Shown here one piece after another: positions 7,849-17,334 of a DNA stretch of 64,000 bases. Made by a program: the position numbers and the translations under genes. This stretch comes from Cryobacterium suzukii (lineage in GTDB: Bacteria > Actinomycetota > Actinomycetes > Actinomycetales > Microbacteriaceae). The stretch spans positions 62,001 through 126,000 of the forward strand of contig NZ_SOHJ01000003.1 of the NCBI RefSeq assembly GCF_004403185.1, written 5' to 3'. Position 1 is the stretch's first letter, and every line of letters begins with the position of its first letter. The notes below the pieces were generated by a model, which worked only from the letters and a program-made list of their open reading frames with translations, ran no database searches and was not told the origin of the DNA.

Positions 7849-9289
7849 GCTCCGCCCACCAGCCCACGAGCCGGCGGGTAGCTTCGTCCTCGCCGAGGGG
7901 TCCGTCGTCCAGTCGTTGCTCGAGCAGATAACGGTAGGCCTCGCCCACCTCGCGCCCCGGTTTCATACCGAGCACGGCCATTATCTGTTCGCCGTCGAGG
8001 TCGGGGCGTACCGCGCCGAGTTCTTCCTGCTCGTTCAGCGCGGCAATGCGCTGTTCCAGGTCGTCGTAGGCGAAGCCGAGCCGGTCTGCCTTGCGCCGGT
8101 TGCGGGTCGTGACGTCGGCGCGGGTGAGAATATGCAGCCGTTCCAGTTGGTCTCCCGCGTCGCGCACGTAGCGGCGCACGGCAGAATCGGTCCAGGCGCC
8201 CTCGGTGTAGCCGAAAAATCGCAGGTGCAGCTCGATCAGGCGAGCGACGGCGTTGATGGTGTCATTGTCAAAGCGCAGGGCGCGCAGTCGTTTCTTGGCC
8301 AGCTTTGCCCCGACCACGTCGTGGTGGTAGAAACTCACGACTCCGCCCGGTTCGAGTTTGCGGGTGGCTGGCTTGCCGATGTCGTGCAGCAGGGCGGCGA
8401 GGCGCACGATCAGGTCGGGAGAATCGAGGTTGCCGCGTGATTTCTCGTAGCCCATCGCCTGCTCCAGCACGGTGAGGCTGTGCTGATAGACGTCCTTGTG
8501 GTGGTGGTGTTCGTCGATCTCCAACCGTAGGCCGGGAATCTCGGGGAGCACGATCTCGGCCAGGCCCGATTCCATCAGCACTTCGATGCCGGCGCGTGGG
8601 TCCTTCGAAACCAACAGTTTCGACAGTTCGTCACCGATGCGTTCGGCCGACACGATACGGATGCTGTCCCGCATCTTCTCCATGGCCAGTGCGGTGTCGA
8701 GGTCCAACGTGAAACCCAGCTGTCCGGTAAACCTGGCCGCGCGCAGCATCCGCAGCGGGTCGTCTCCGAAAGAAACCTCCGGAGTGCTCGGGGTGCGCAG
8801 TCGTTTGGCCAGCAGATCGTCGATGCCACCGGCCGGATCAACGAGCGTCAGCTGGGGCAGGCGCAGTGCCATCGCGTTGACGGTGAAGTCTCGGCGCAGC
8901 AGGTCCGGTTCCAGGTGGCGTCCGAACACGACGTCGGGTTTGCGGGTAGCGCCGTCGTAGCTGTCGGCTCGATAGGTGGTGATTTCCACGGTCTCGCCGG
9001 CCAGGCTGGCACCGATCGTGCCGTATGCCCGGCCGATGTCCCACTGCGCTTCTGACAGTGGCTTGACGAGCGCGAGGATCTGGTCGGGTGTCGCATCCGT
9101 GGTGAAATCCAGGTCGTGGAGCGGCCGGTCCAGGAACGCATCACGAACCGGGCCACCGACCAGGGCAAGCTCATGGCCGGCCGCCGCAAATGCGTTCGCC
9201 AGACGAGATACCGTGGGAGTGGCAGCCAGGTCGCCCAGTCGTGCGAGGGCTGCCGCGACGCTCTGCATATGCCCCATATTAGTTGCCAT
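7838..9289 (-). CDS. pcnA: CCA tRNA nucleotidyltransferase
   Basis: The enzyme adds or repairs the 3' CCA end of tRNAs. The 483-residue product has the class II nucleotidyltransferase head (LVGGPVRDAF, then LHDLDFTTDA with the catalytic aspartates, residues about 38-65), the neck and body helices, and a C-terminal HD region (HHHHKDVYQHSL and LAALLHDIGKPA). The tRNAs in this window lack an encoded CCA where it can be checked, so the enzyme is needed. The ATG at 9289 is first; an ATG at 9268 is also possible. As in mycobacteria it is divergent from the DUF6049-murJ genes. Its overlap with ABC permease genes downstream is unusual. Confidence 0.93.
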   Translation of the reverse strand: MATNMGHMQSVAAALARLGDLAATPTVSRLANAFAAAGHELALVGGPVRDAFLDRPLHDLDFTTDATPDQILALVKPLSEAQWDIGRAYGTIGASLAGETVEITTYRADSYDGATRKPDVVFGRHLEPDLLRRDFTVNAMALRLPQLTLVDPAGGIDDLLAKRLRTPSTPEVSFGDDPLRMLRAARFTGQLGFTLDLDTALAMEKMRDSIRIVSAERIGDELSKLLVSKDPRAGIEVLMESGLAEIVLPEIPGLRLEIDEHHHHKDVYQHSLTVLEQAMGYEKSRGNLDSPDLIVRLAALLHDIGKPATRKLEPGGVVSFYHHDVVGAKLAKKRLRALRFDNDTINAVARLIELHLRFFGYTEGAWTDSAVRRYVRDAGDQLERLHILTRADVTTRNRRKADRLGFAYDDLEQRIAALNEQEELGAVRPDLDGEQIMAVLGMKPGREVGEAYRYLLEQRLDDGPLGEDEATRRLVGWWAERVQ

Positions 9290-9335
9290 TGGGGACGCGC
9301 AGTCGCTGTGCAGGCGGCTCTAGGCTGGCACGCCG

Positions 9336-9347
9336 TAGAATCCCCCT
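9336..9347 (+). promoter_or_regulatory. -10 box of a probable leaderless promoter
   Basis: TAGAAT at 9336-9341 is followed by only six bases before the ATG at 9348. Transcription starting about seven bases after the box would begin at or next to the start codon. No Shine-Dalgarno sequence is present before the ATG. The same arrangement occurs before the sortase gene at 36252. Confidence 0.5.
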
Positions 9348-11663
9348 ATGGTGGCCGAGTCAAATTCCGCGCATCGGCCCGCGCTCCCGGCTGCTCCGCG
9401 CACTGCCGTGCGCCCGGCCCGGCGCGTGTTACGTCATCGACGATTGCGACCGATCATGGCGTTTCTGGTGGGATTCCTGACCCTCGCGCCCCTGGTTTTT
9501 GCACCGATATTTTCTTTCCCATTAGCCCAGGCCGCCACGGAGAACAACACGGTCACGAGCGCCACAACCCTCGAAGACACCATCAGCGTCACCGTATCTC
9601 CAACCACTTCGCCGCAATTGTCGCCTGGCCAGGATCTGGTTCTGACGGTGACCGTGCACAACAACACGGACGCTGGCATTCCGACCGGCCGCGTCGATGT
9701 GAACCTCGCGCACCTCGCGCTGACCACACGAGCTGCGCTCGATAGCTGGCTGCGGCCCGATAAGGACACAAATTCCGGCGACCAGCTGGTGAGCGTGCCA
9801 ACGACGGAAGTCATTCCGGCTCGTGCCAGCACGAGCCTCAGCATCACGGTTTCGGCCGAGGCCGTGGGATTGACCGACCGAAACGCGTGGGGATCGCGTG
9901 GGCTCGCCGCGATTCTCAGTGTGGGTGACGTGATTCAGGGAGAGGGCCGTGGCACATTTGTCTGGTCGCAGGGCAGCGCGATCACCCCGGTCGGGCTCGC
10001 TTCCATCCTGCCGATCACGACCCCAGAAAGCGCGACCGGGCTGATCACCACGAAGTCGCTCGAGTCGTACACAAGCTCGGTCGGTCTGCTCTCTCGCCAA
10101 CTGGATGCCGCCATAGATACCCCCACGGCAACGATCGCCCTTGATCCGCAGATCATCGCCTCGATTCGGGTACTCGGCAGCAAAGCTCCGGCATCGGCCG
10201 TCGCTTGGCTCGACCGCCTGGCCGGGGCCAGCAATGACATCTTTCCGCTCGGCTACGCGGATGCCGACATCGCCTTGCAAGCGCAGGCCGGAGCCACGAC
10301 GCTGCTCACGCCAACCTCTTTCCTGTCGGCGATTGATGCCAGTCTGTTTGTCGTGCCACCGGCCACACCCATCCCTGAATCCACGACCAGCCCGACCGCT
10401 GTGCCCAGCATCACATCCCGCGCCATGGCCGAAACTACCCCCTCGCCAACGCCCACCCCGACTCCCGAGTTGGAACCCGGCGCAACGGTCATTCCCTCGA
10501 CCAGCGACCTGTTGGCCTGGGATTACACGAGCACCGCGATCGGCTGGCCGGTCGCCGGAAATGTTGCGCGCACCGACCTCGACGTGTTTGCCGCGAGCGG
10601 CCAGACGACGACCATCCTCTCCAGCGGCAACGTCGAGCAATCCGATGTCTTCACACCCAATACAGCGTTCGCTCTTGCGGGCGGGCTGGCCCTCGTCAGT
10701 GACTCCGTGCTCTCGGCCGCCGTCCGTGCCGCCGCCGAGGCAACGACCGAGGACGAGTGGCGGGCTAATGTCTCCGAGGCGGCTTCGCTTTTGGCGATCG
10801 TGTCTGCGGAGAACCCCAATTCGGCACGCACGATGTTGGTCACCTTCGATCGCAGTAGCCCGGCGAGTGCCACCCGGATCTCTCAGACGCTCGCGGCGCT
10901 CGATTCTACGGCTTGGTCAAACGCGGCTCCGCTGCAGTCAGCCTTGGAGGCCGCCCCGGCCACCACTGTGACGTTTCAAGACCAGGCGATTGACAGCAAC
11001 CGGGTCGCACTCGCCCGATCCCTGTTGGAGCGCGAGGGGTCGATCGCTGAATTTGCCACCATTTTGGCCGATCCCATCGCGTTCACCGCGCCGGCACGAC
11101 TGAATGTGCTCGCTCTTCTCGACACGACCTGGGCTTCGCAGACGTCGGCTTGGGATGAGCAGGTCCGGGCGAGTCTCGCTGCCTCCTTCGACCTGATTCA
11201 CGCCGTGACCGTCACCACCCGCGGGCCAATTATTGTGGTGGGCAGCAAGGTCGACCTGCGCATCACGCTCAACAATGCCCTTGACCAAGCCGTCACCGTG
11301 CGCGCCGAGATTGTGCCTTCCAACGGCCGACTCATTGTCGGTGACACCCTCGAGACCATCATTCAGCCCAACTCCTCCCAGGCGGTTTCCGTGCCACTCA
11401 GCGCCGCCGTCGGTAATGGCGACGTCGTCCTGCGAGTCACCCTATTCACCCTCAACGGCACTCCGCTGGGCCAGCCAGCCCCCATAGACGTCAGCGTGCG
11501 CGCCGACTGGGAAGGAGTCGGCGCGAGCATCTTCGCGATCCTCGTCGTCAGCTTCTTCGGTTTCGGCATCTGGCGTAACATCGTGCGCCGGCGCCGGGAG
11601 CGCGCGGGTGAGGCATCCGCTAGAGAACCAGCGACGGTCCCCGTGACGGAGCCCCATGTCTGA
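9348..11663 (+). CDS. DUF6049 family membrane-anchored envelope protein
   Basis: The 771-residue product lies where the Rv3909-type protein lies in mycobacteria, directly before murJ. It has a basic start, a hydrophobic segment at about residues 37-61 ending in AQA (signal peptide), a large extracytoplasmic region with two beta-sandwich-like stretches (after TVSPTTSPQLSPGQDLVLTV and after VTTRGPIIVVGSKVDLRITL), and a single C-terminal transmembrane helix (about 724-742) followed by a basic cytoplasmic tail. A Pro/Thr-rich linker ([14 protein letters not shown]) sits near residue 370. The stop overlaps the murJ start by eight bases. It is probably an accessory envelope protein working with MurJ; the biochemical role is unknown. 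Confidence 0.8.
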   Translation: MVAESNSAHRPALPAAPRTAVRPARRVLRHRRLRPIMAFLVGFLTLAPLVFAPIFSFPLAQAATENNTVTSATTLEDTISVTVSPTTSPQLSPGQDLVLTVTVHNNTDAGIPTGRVDVNLAHLALTTRAALDSWLRPDKDTNSGDQLVSVPTTEVIPARASTSLSITVSAEAVGLTDRNAWGSRGLAAILSVGDVIQGEGRGTFVWSQGSAITPVGLASILPITTPESATGLITTKSLESYTSSVGLLSRQLDAAIDTPTATIALDPQIIASIRVLGSKAPASAVAWLDRLAGASNDIFPLGYADADIALQAQAGATTLLTPTSFLSAIDASLFVVPPATPIPESTTSPTAVPSITSRAMAETTPSPTPTPTPELEPGATVIPSTSDLLAWDYTSTAIGWPVAGNVARTDLDVFAASGQTTTILSSGNVEQSDVFTPNTAFALAGGLALVSDSVLSAAVRAAAEATTEDEWRANVSEAASLLAIVSAENPNSARTMLVTFDRSSPASATRISQTLAALDSTAWSNAAPLQSALEAAPATTVTFQDQAIDSNRVALARSLLEREGSIAEFATILADPIAFTAPARLNVLALLDTTWASQTSAWDEQVRASLAASFDLIHAVTVTTRGPIIVVGSKVDLRITLNNALDQAVTVRAEIVPSNGRLIVGDTLETIIQPNSSQAVSVPLSAAVGNGDVVLRVTLFTLNGTPLGQPAPIDVSVRADWEGVGASIFAILVVSFFGFGIWRNIVRRRRERAGEASAREPATVPVTEPHV

Positions 11664-13281
11664 CACCGCGACCGGCAACGGCGGAATAGGTCGAGCCAGC
11701 GCATTCCTGGCCTCCGGCACGATCGTGTCGCGCATTCTCGGCTTCGTCAAGGTCATTGTCCTCGCCGCCATAATCGGCCAGTTCGGCGCCACTGCTGATA
11801 CCTTCGCGATCGCCAATCAGCTGCCGAATACCATCTATGTGATCGTGGCCGGCGGAATACTGACGGCCGTTCTGGTTCCGCAAATCGTTCGTGCCAGCCT
11901 GCACGCCGACGGCGGCACTGCCTACATCAACAAGCTGCTCACGCTAGCCCTGGTCGTATTGTTCGCGGCGACCCTCGCGGCTACCCTGTTGGCCCCGCTG
12001 ATAACGAGGTTCATCGGCCTGAACCTGCCCGAGAACGAGAAGGCACTGGCCGTGGCATTCGCATACTGGTGCCTTCCGCAAATGTTCTTCTACGGCCTCT
12101 ACACGCTGCTCGGCGAAGTCCTCAACGCCCGCAAATCCTTCGGACCATTCACCTGGGTGCCGGTACTCAACAACGTCGTAGCCATCGCCGGCCTGGTCGT
12201 TTTCGCGACGCTGTTCAGCCCCGACCCTATCGGTGATCGATCAGCTGCCGAGATCACATCGGCCATGGTCGCTGTGCTGGGAGGCAGTGCCACCCTCGGC
12301 GTGATCACCCAGGCCGTCGTACTGTTCTATTTCTGGCGTCGCATCGGTTTGCGCTATCGCCCGGACTTTCACTTTCGCGGCGTCGGTCTCGGGGCCGCGG
12401 GTAAAATGGCGAGCTGGACCTTCGGCATGCTTCTGGTCACGACCTTTGCGGGAATTGTCGAAACCCAGGTTGTCACCCGCGCGCACGGTGAAGCATCCGT
12501 TGCCGTGCTCGCCACCGCCTGGCTGATCTTCATGCTGCCGCACTCAGTGATTACCGTATCGGTCGCGACGGCATACTTCACCCGCATGAGCGAACACGCG
12601 TCACTCGGTAATTGGGCTCTGGTCAAAACGGATGCCTCGAGCGCGATTCGGGGAACGTCGCTGGTAATCGTGCTCGCTGCGGCCGTCATTGCCGTCTGCG
12701 CCTACCCCTTCGCTGCCGTCTTCGTGGCACCATTCGACCAGGTTCAAGCCATTGGCAACGTCATCATCGCGTTTATTCTGGGGCTCGTGCCCTTCTGCGT
12801 GTTGTTTGTTCTGCAGCGAACCTTTTACGCCCTCGGCGACACACGTACACCGTTCTTTTTCACCCTGTTTCAGGTCGTTCTGCTGATCTGCGCCGTGTTG
12901 GCATGCGCGTGGCTGCCAACAGACTGGATTGCCGTGGGCATCGCCGGTTCGATCACTGTGACCGGTACGCTGCAGGCCATTCTGGCTGCCCTGCTCTTGC
13001 GCCGACGAATGCACGGTATCGACGGGCGTCGCATTCTGCGCAGCCTCGTGAAATATCTGGTCGCCGTCATCATTCCCCTGGCTGCTGGCCTGACCCTCAT
13101 GGTCATTCTGGGGGGCGGTGTCGAGGGTGGCTTCGCGGTGTCTTCGAGGCTCACGGCCATGGTCTCCATGGCTCTGACCGGTGTGATCATGGCCGCGAGC
13201 TACTTCGGTCTGCTGCTGCTCATGCGCAGCGGCGAGCTCACAGCGTTCCTGACGCCCTTGCGCGGTCGATTGCGCCACTAA
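11656..13281 (+). CDS. murJ: Lipid II flippase MurJ
   Basis: MurJ (MviN) carries the peptidoglycan precursor lipid II across the membrane. The 541-residue product has about 14 hydrophobic segments of the MOP superfamily and the typical opening ASGTIVSRILGFVKVIVLAA, then FAIANQLPNTIY and LVPQIVRA. It stops after the last helix with a short basic tail, so it lacks the fused pseudokinase and extracellular domain of the mycobacterial protein. The gene overlaps the DUF6049 gene and is followed by a clear terminator. The sigM gene usual in this place in mycobacteria is absent. Confidence 0.95.
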   Translation: MSDTATGNGGIGRASAFLASGTIVSRILGFVKVIVLAAIIGQFGATADTFAIANQLPNTIYVIVAGGILTAVLVPQIVRASLHADGGTAYINKLLTLALVVLFAATLAATLLAPLITRFIGLNLPENEKALAVAFAYWCLPQMFFYGLYTLLGEVLNARKSFGPFTWVPVLNNVVAIAGLVVFATLFSPDPIGDRSAAEITSAMVAVLGGSATLGVITQAVVLFYFWRRIGLRYRPDFHFRGVGLGAAGKMASWTFGMLLVTTFAGIVETQVVTRAHGEASVAVLATAWLIFMLPHSVITVSVATAYFTRMSEHASLGNWALVKTDASSAIRGTSLVIVLAAAVIAVCAYPFAAVFVAPFDQVQAIGNVIIAFILGLVPFCVLFVLQRTFYALGDTRTPFFFTLFQVVLLICAVLACAWLPTDWIAVGIAGSITVTGTLQAILAALLLRRRMHGIDGRRILRSLVKYLVAVIIPLAAGLTLMVILGGGVEGGFAVSSRLTAMVSMALTGVIMAASYFGLLLLMRSGELTAFLTPLRGRLRH

Positions 13282-13311
13282 GTACCGCGACGGTCACAGC
13301 TGCCCACAGCG

Positions 13312-13338
13312 CCGGGGTGAACGCTTCACCCCGGTTTT
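13312..13338 (+). terminator. Intrinsic terminator after murJ
   Basis: A perfect 10-bp stem (13312-13321 with 13325-13334) encloses a three-base loop and is followed by TTTT at 13335-13338. It begins 31 bases after the murJ stop. Confidence 0.85.
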
Positions 13339-13471
13339 CCCGACCCGTGCCCGTGACTGTGCAGCACCTCCAAGCTGGGAGGCCATGGAATAGCAGCCGA
13401 TTAGGATGTGTTGTATCGAAACGTGAGGCGGGATATTGCCCGTCTTGCCCACCACTGCAAGGAGTGTGCGC

Positions 13472-14443
13472 GTGCGTCAGATCATCATCATCGGTTCCGG
13501 ACCGGCCGGCTACACGGCGGCGATTTACGCCGCCAGGGCCAACCTCAAACCGCTTCTGATCGCCAGTTCGGTCGAGGCCGGCGGTGAGTTGATGAATACT
13601 ACCGACGTTGAAAATTTTCCCGGCTTCCCGGAAGGCGTACAGGGACCCGACCTGATGACCAAAATGCAGGAGCAGGCAGAACGCTTCGGCACCGAGGTTG
13701 TCTACGACGATGTCGAATCTGTTGACCTGTCTGGCCCAATCAAGACGGTCGCCCTTGGCAACGGTGACGTTGAGCAAGCGCTCACGGTCATTTTCGCCAC
13801 CGGTTCCGCCTACCGCAAGCTGGGCCTCAGCGATGAAGAACGTCTCTCCGGCCGTGGCGTCTCCTGGTGCGCCACCTGCGACGGTTTCTTCTTCAAGGGC
13901 AAAGAAATCGCCGTGATCGGCGGTGGCGACTCCGCCATGGAAGAAGCCACCTTCCTAACCCGGTTCGCCTCGAAGGTGCACGTTATTCACCGCAAGGGTG
14001 AATTGCGCGCATCAAAGATTATGCAGGAGCGTGCCTTCGCAAACGACAAAATCGAGTTCATTTGGAACTCCGAGGTCGTCGGCATTACCGGCACCGACGC
14101 CGTCGACGGTCTTACCCTGCGCGACACCGTGTCCGGAAACGAGACCAGCCTGCCCGTTGGCGGCGTATTCGTGGCGATCGGCAACGATCCGCGCACGCAC
14201 CTCGTGCATAAGCAGCTCGACCTCACCCCGGAAGGCACCATCGCCGTCGCCGGCCGATCCTCGCTCACGAGCCAGGCTGGTGTGTTTGCAGCCGGCGACG
14301 TAATCGATTCCAGCTACCGTCAGGCCATCACTGCGGCTGGCTCCGGCTGCGCGGCTGCTCTTGACGCGGAGCACTACCTCAGCACCCTTCCCCCCGCCTT
14401 GCTGGCCCAGGCCGGCGACACCGAACTCGCATCAGTTAACTAA
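13472..14443 (+). CDS. trxB: Thioredoxin-disulfide reductase
   Basis: The flavoenzyme passes electrons from NADPH to thioredoxin. The 323-residue product has the FAD-binding GSGPAGYTAA at about 8-17, the redox pair in WCATCDGFF (Cys133 and Cys136), the NADPH-binding GGGDSAMEEA, and the C-terminal FAD motif AGDVIDSSYRQAITAAGSG. I take the GTG at 13472 because AAGGAG stands seven bases before it; an in-frame GTG six bases earlier is possible. trxA follows ten bases after the stop, so the pair form an operon. Confidence 0.95.
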   Translation: MRQIIIIGSGPAGYTAAIYAARANLKPLLIASSVEAGGELMNTTDVENFPGFPEGVQGPDLMTKMQEQAERFGTEVVYDDVESVDLSGPIKTVALGNGDVEQALTVIFATGSAYRKLGLSDEERLSGRGVSWCATCDGFFFKGKEIAVIGGGDSAMEEATFLTRFASKVHVIHRKGELRASKIMQERAFANDKIEFIWNSEVVGITGTDAVDGLTLRDTVSGNETSLPVGGVFVAIGNDPRTHLVHKQLDLTPEGTIAVAGRSSLTSQAGVFAAGDVIDSSYRQAITAAGSGCAAALDAEHYLSTLPPALLAQAGDTELASVN

Positions 14444-14453
14444 GGAGCATTAC

Positions 14454-14777
14454 ATGACCGCACGATCCGTTACCGAAGCCAACTTCGAACAAGAAGTCAT
14501 CAACAACGAGAAGACCGTTCTGGTGGATTTCTGGGCCGAGTGGTGTGGCCCCTGCCGCGCCGTCAGCCCGATCCTCGACCAGATTGCAACCGAGAACGCC
14601 GACAAGCTCGACATCGTCAAGCTCAATGTCGACGAGCACCCCGCCCTGGCCGCGAAATACCAGATCACCTCCATCCCCGCGATGAAGGTCTTCCAGAAGG
14701 GTGAGGTCGTCAAGACCGTCATCGGCGCCAAGCCGAAGCCGCAGCTCGAGAAGGACCTGGCCGACTTCCTCGTCTAA
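14454..14777 (+). CDS. trxA: Thioredoxin
   Basis: The small dithiol protein reduces ribonucleotide reductase and other partners. The 107-residue product is a single thioredoxin fold with the active site WCGPC (Cys31-Cys34) and the cis-proline loop SIPAMKVFQKGE. The ATG has TAAGGAG before it, which overlaps the trxB stop codon, so translation is probably coupled. A strong terminator follows. Confidence 0.97.
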   Translation: MTARSVTEANFEQEVINNEKTVLVDFWAEWCGPCRAVSPILDQIATENADKLDIVKLNVDEHPALAAKYQITSIPAMKVFQKGEVVKTVIGAKPKPQLEKDLADFLV

Positions 14778-14797
14778 CCAGTTCCCACACGATGAAG

Positions 14798-14827
14798 CCC
14801 GTCCGGCGTTAGCCGGGCGGGTTTTTT
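14798..14827 (+). terminator. Intrinsic terminator after trxA
   Basis: A 10-bp GC-rich stem (14798-14807 with 14812-14821, one G-T pair) has the loop GTTA and runs into six T at 14822-14827. Confidence 0.92.
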
Positions 14828-14878
14828 CGTGCCCGGTGACACCCCATACGATAAAGAAGACAGCAGAACGGATGTGAC

Positions 14879-16243
14879 GTGACTATTCAGGGTTCCCCGC
14901 AAGCCGGCGCTGTGCAGACAACAACTGCGCAGGGCGGCAACAACCTCGACCCGTGGTATCACCACTACGCCGACCGAGCCGCTGGGCTTAAGGCCTCCGA
15001 GGTGCGAGCACTCTTCGCCGTGGCCTCACGCCCCGAGGTGGTCTCCCTCGCCGGCGGCATGCCATACGTCGCCGCCCTGCCACAGGAGCTCGTCATCGAT
15101 GCAATGGACCGCGTCATGCGCCAGAAGGGTGCCACTGCCCTGCAATATGGCTCTGGTCAGGGAGTTCCCCTGCTCCGTGAGCAGATTCTCGACGTCATGG
15201 CGCTCGAAGGCATTAAGGCCAACGCCGATGACGTCGTGGTCACGACCGGCTCCCAGCATGCTCTGGAGCTGGTGAGCAAATTGTTCCTGAACCCCGGCGA
15301 CGTCGTCATCTCCGAAGGCCCCAGCTACGTCACCGCCATGGTGATCTTCAAGTCGTATCAGGCCGAGGTTGACCACGTGCCGATGGATGAGAACGGCCTG
15401 ATCCCGGCCGCACTAATCGAACACATTGCGGCCCTCAAGGCGGCCGGACGCACCATCAAGTTTCTCTACACGATCCCCAGCTTTCACAACCCGGCGGGCG
15501 TAACCCTCAGTTGGGCACGACGCCTGGAAATTCTTGAGATCTGTCGCTCGAACAACATTTTGGTACTCGAAGACAACCCATACGGGCTGCTCTACTTTGA
15601 CAAGCCGGCACCGGACGCCATCCGCTCGCTCGAGCGCGACGGCGTCGTCTATCTGGGCACTTTCTCCAAGACCCTCGCCCCCGGTTTCCGAGTCGGCTGG
15701 GCACTCGCCCCGCACGCAATCCGCGAGAAACTCGTCCTTGCCAACGAGGCGGCCGTGCTCTCCCCCAGCTCCTTCACCCAGATGGTCATCTCGGAATATC
15801 TGTCGACGGCCGACTGGAAAGCGCAAGTGAACACGTTTCGCGGTGTCTACCACGAGCGCAAGAACGCCATGCTCGGCGCTCTGGATGAGTATTTGCCTGA
15901 CCTGAGCTGGACCAATCCAACCGGCGGATTCTACGTCTGGGTGACCCTGCCCGAGCGACTCGACTCCAAGGCCATGCTCCCCCGTGCGGTCAAAGAACTG
16001 GTCGCCTACACGCCGGGAACCGCGTTCTACGCGGACGGAGATGGACGCCAGAACATGCGTCTCGCTTTCTGCTACCCAACCCCCGACAATATTCGACTTG
16101 GCATACGGCGTTTGGCTACTGTGATTCGCGGCGAACTCGACCTACTCGATACCTTTGCGGGCACAGGACCGCTCGGCGCTGTCCCCGACCGGCCCGGCAC
16201 CCAGAATCAGCGTTTCGGTGGCCCGCCGGCCAATATTTCTTAA
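14879..16243 (+). CDS. PLP-dependent aminotransferase, class I/II (MocR/2-aminoadipate type)
   Basis: The 454-residue product is a fold type I aminotransferase. It shows the N-terminal ASRPEVVSLAGGMP, the cofactor-contact TTGSQHALELV, NPAGVTLS, the EDNPYGLLYF loop and the Schiff-base lysine in GTFSKTLAPGFRVGW (near residue 264). There is no DNA-binding domain, so it is not a MocR regulator. The start is a GTG, with no strong ribosome site before it. It stands alone after the trxA terminator, 42 bases before ddl. The substrate is not determinable; an aromatic, branched-chain or aminoadipate-like amino acid is likely by family. Confidence 0.85.
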   Translation: MTIQGSPQAGAVQTTTAQGGNNLDPWYHHYADRAAGLKASEVRALFAVASRPEVVSLAGGMPYVAALPQELVIDAMDRVMRQKGATALQYGSGQGVPLLREQILDVMALEGIKANADDVVVTTGSQHALELVSKLFLNPGDVVISEGPSYVTAMVIFKSYQAEVDHVPMDENGLIPAALIEHIAALKAAGRTIKFLYTIPSFHNPAGVTLSWARRLEILEICRSNNILVLEDNPYGLLYFDKPAPDAIRSLERDGVVYLGTFSKTLAPGFRVGWALAPHAIREKLVLANEAAVLSPSSFTQMVISEYLSTADWKAQVNTFRGVYHERKNAMLGALDEYLPDLSWTNPTGGFYVWVTLPERLDSKAMLPRAVKELVAYTPGTAFYADGDGRQNMRLAFCYPTPDNIRLGIRRLATVIRGELDLLDTFAGTGPLGAVPDRPGTQNQRFGGPPANIS

Positions 16244-16285
16244 ATACGCCCTACGACCGACACTCAGCAAGGAAAAAACCTGATC

Positions 16286-17242
16286 ATGAGCGAATTTTTC
16301 GCACTTAAAATCATCGTGCTGGCCGGTGGCATCTCCCACGAGCGTGACGTGTCGCTGCGATCGGGCCGGCGCGTAGCGGACGCCCTCACCGACGAAGGCC
16401 ACTTCGTCACCGTGCTTGACCCCGGCGCCAATTTGCTGAGCACCTTGGCCGAACTGGCCCCCGACCTTATCTGGCCTACCCTGCACGGCGCCACGGGCGA
16501 GGATGGCGCCCTGCTGTCCCTGCTGGAAACCACGGGAATTCCTTTTGTCGGTTCGCGCGGCCCAGCGGCCGCTCTCGCCTGGAACAAAGCCATCGCCAAA
16601 GAGCTCGTGCTCCGGGCTGGATTCGCAACTCCGCCAGCGATTGCACTGTCAACCGAGACCTTTCGTGATCTCGGCGCCACGAGTGTGCTCGCGCATTTGG
16701 TGAAGGCGATCGGCCTGCCGCTCGTCGTTAAGCCAGCCCAGGGCGGGTCGTCACAGGGAGTGACGATCGTGCGCACCCCTGCCGACCTCCCCCGCGCCAT
16801 GGTGGACGCGTATACCTACGCCGACACCGCCTTGGTCGAGGCCTACATTGACGGAACCGAGGTAACGGTCGCCGTAGTCGACATTGGAGATGGGGCTACA
16901 GCTCTCCCGATCGTGGAAATAGTCCCCATTGACGGCGTGTACAGCTTCGAGGCCCGCTACAACGCGGGTGAGACCGACTTTTATACCCCGGCCCGTCTCT
17001 CCGCCGACGTTGCCAATACCGTCGCGACGGCCGCAGTGGCCGTACATACTCTTCTCGGCCTGCGACACCTCAGCCGAGTTGACCTCATCGTCGATGCCGC
17101 CGGCACCCCTTGGTTTCTAGAAGCCAACGTGCTGCCCGGACTGACCGAGACGTCGCTGGTTCCTCAGGCCATCGAGGCCGACCGCCACACTCTCGGCGCC
17201 ACCTACTCCGCCTTGGCCGCAAACGCCCTGGTCACCCAGTAG
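16286..17242 (+). CDS. ddl: D-alanine-D-alanine ligase family protein
   Basis: The 318-residue ATP-grasp enzyme would make the D-Ala-D-Ala end of the peptidoglycan stem peptide. The opening KIIVLAGGISHERDVSLRSG is the family N-terminus, with the glycine-rich serine loop. The ATP-binding lid region is VVKPAQGGSSQGVTIV, and the metal/product site is FLEANVLPGLTETSLVPQ. It is shorter than typical Ddl (340-380), so a second related ligase elsewhere may be the main enzyme. AAGGA lies 13 bases before the ATG, rather far. The parS cluster begins directly after the stop. Confidence 0.85.
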   Translation: MSEFFALKIIVLAGGISHERDVSLRSGRRVADALTDEGHFVTVLDPGANLLSTLAELAPDLIWPTLHGATGEDGALLSLLETTGIPFVGSRGPAAALAWNKAIAKELVLRAGFATPPAIALSTETFRDLGATSVLAHLVKAIGLPLVVKPAQGGSSQGVTIVRTPADLPRAMVDAYTYADTALVEAYIDGTEVTVAVVDIGDGATALPIVEIVPIDGVYSFEARYNAGETDFYTPARLSADVANTVATAAVAVHTLLGLRHLSRVDLIVDAAGTPWFLEANVLPGLTETSLVPQAIEADRHTLGATYSALAANALVTQ

Positions 17243-17248
17243 CTCCTA

Positions 17249-17262
17249 GTTTCACGTGAAAC
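17249..17262. other. parS site 1
   Basis: The palindrome GTTTCACGTGAAAC is the core of the centromere-like site bound by ParB. It is the first of four perfect copies in the 293-base gap between ddl and parB; that gap holds no gene. Confidence 0.95.
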
Positions 17263-17289
17263 ACTCTCGCGCTCCCACCAGGCGACCCC

Positions 17290-17303
17290 GTTTCACGTGA
17301 AAC
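17290..17303. other. parS site 2
   Basis: A second perfect GTTTCACGTGAAAC, 41 bases after the first start to start. Confidence 0.95.
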
Positions 17304-17334
17304 ATTGTCGCCCATACTTCGAGGCGATCGTCGC

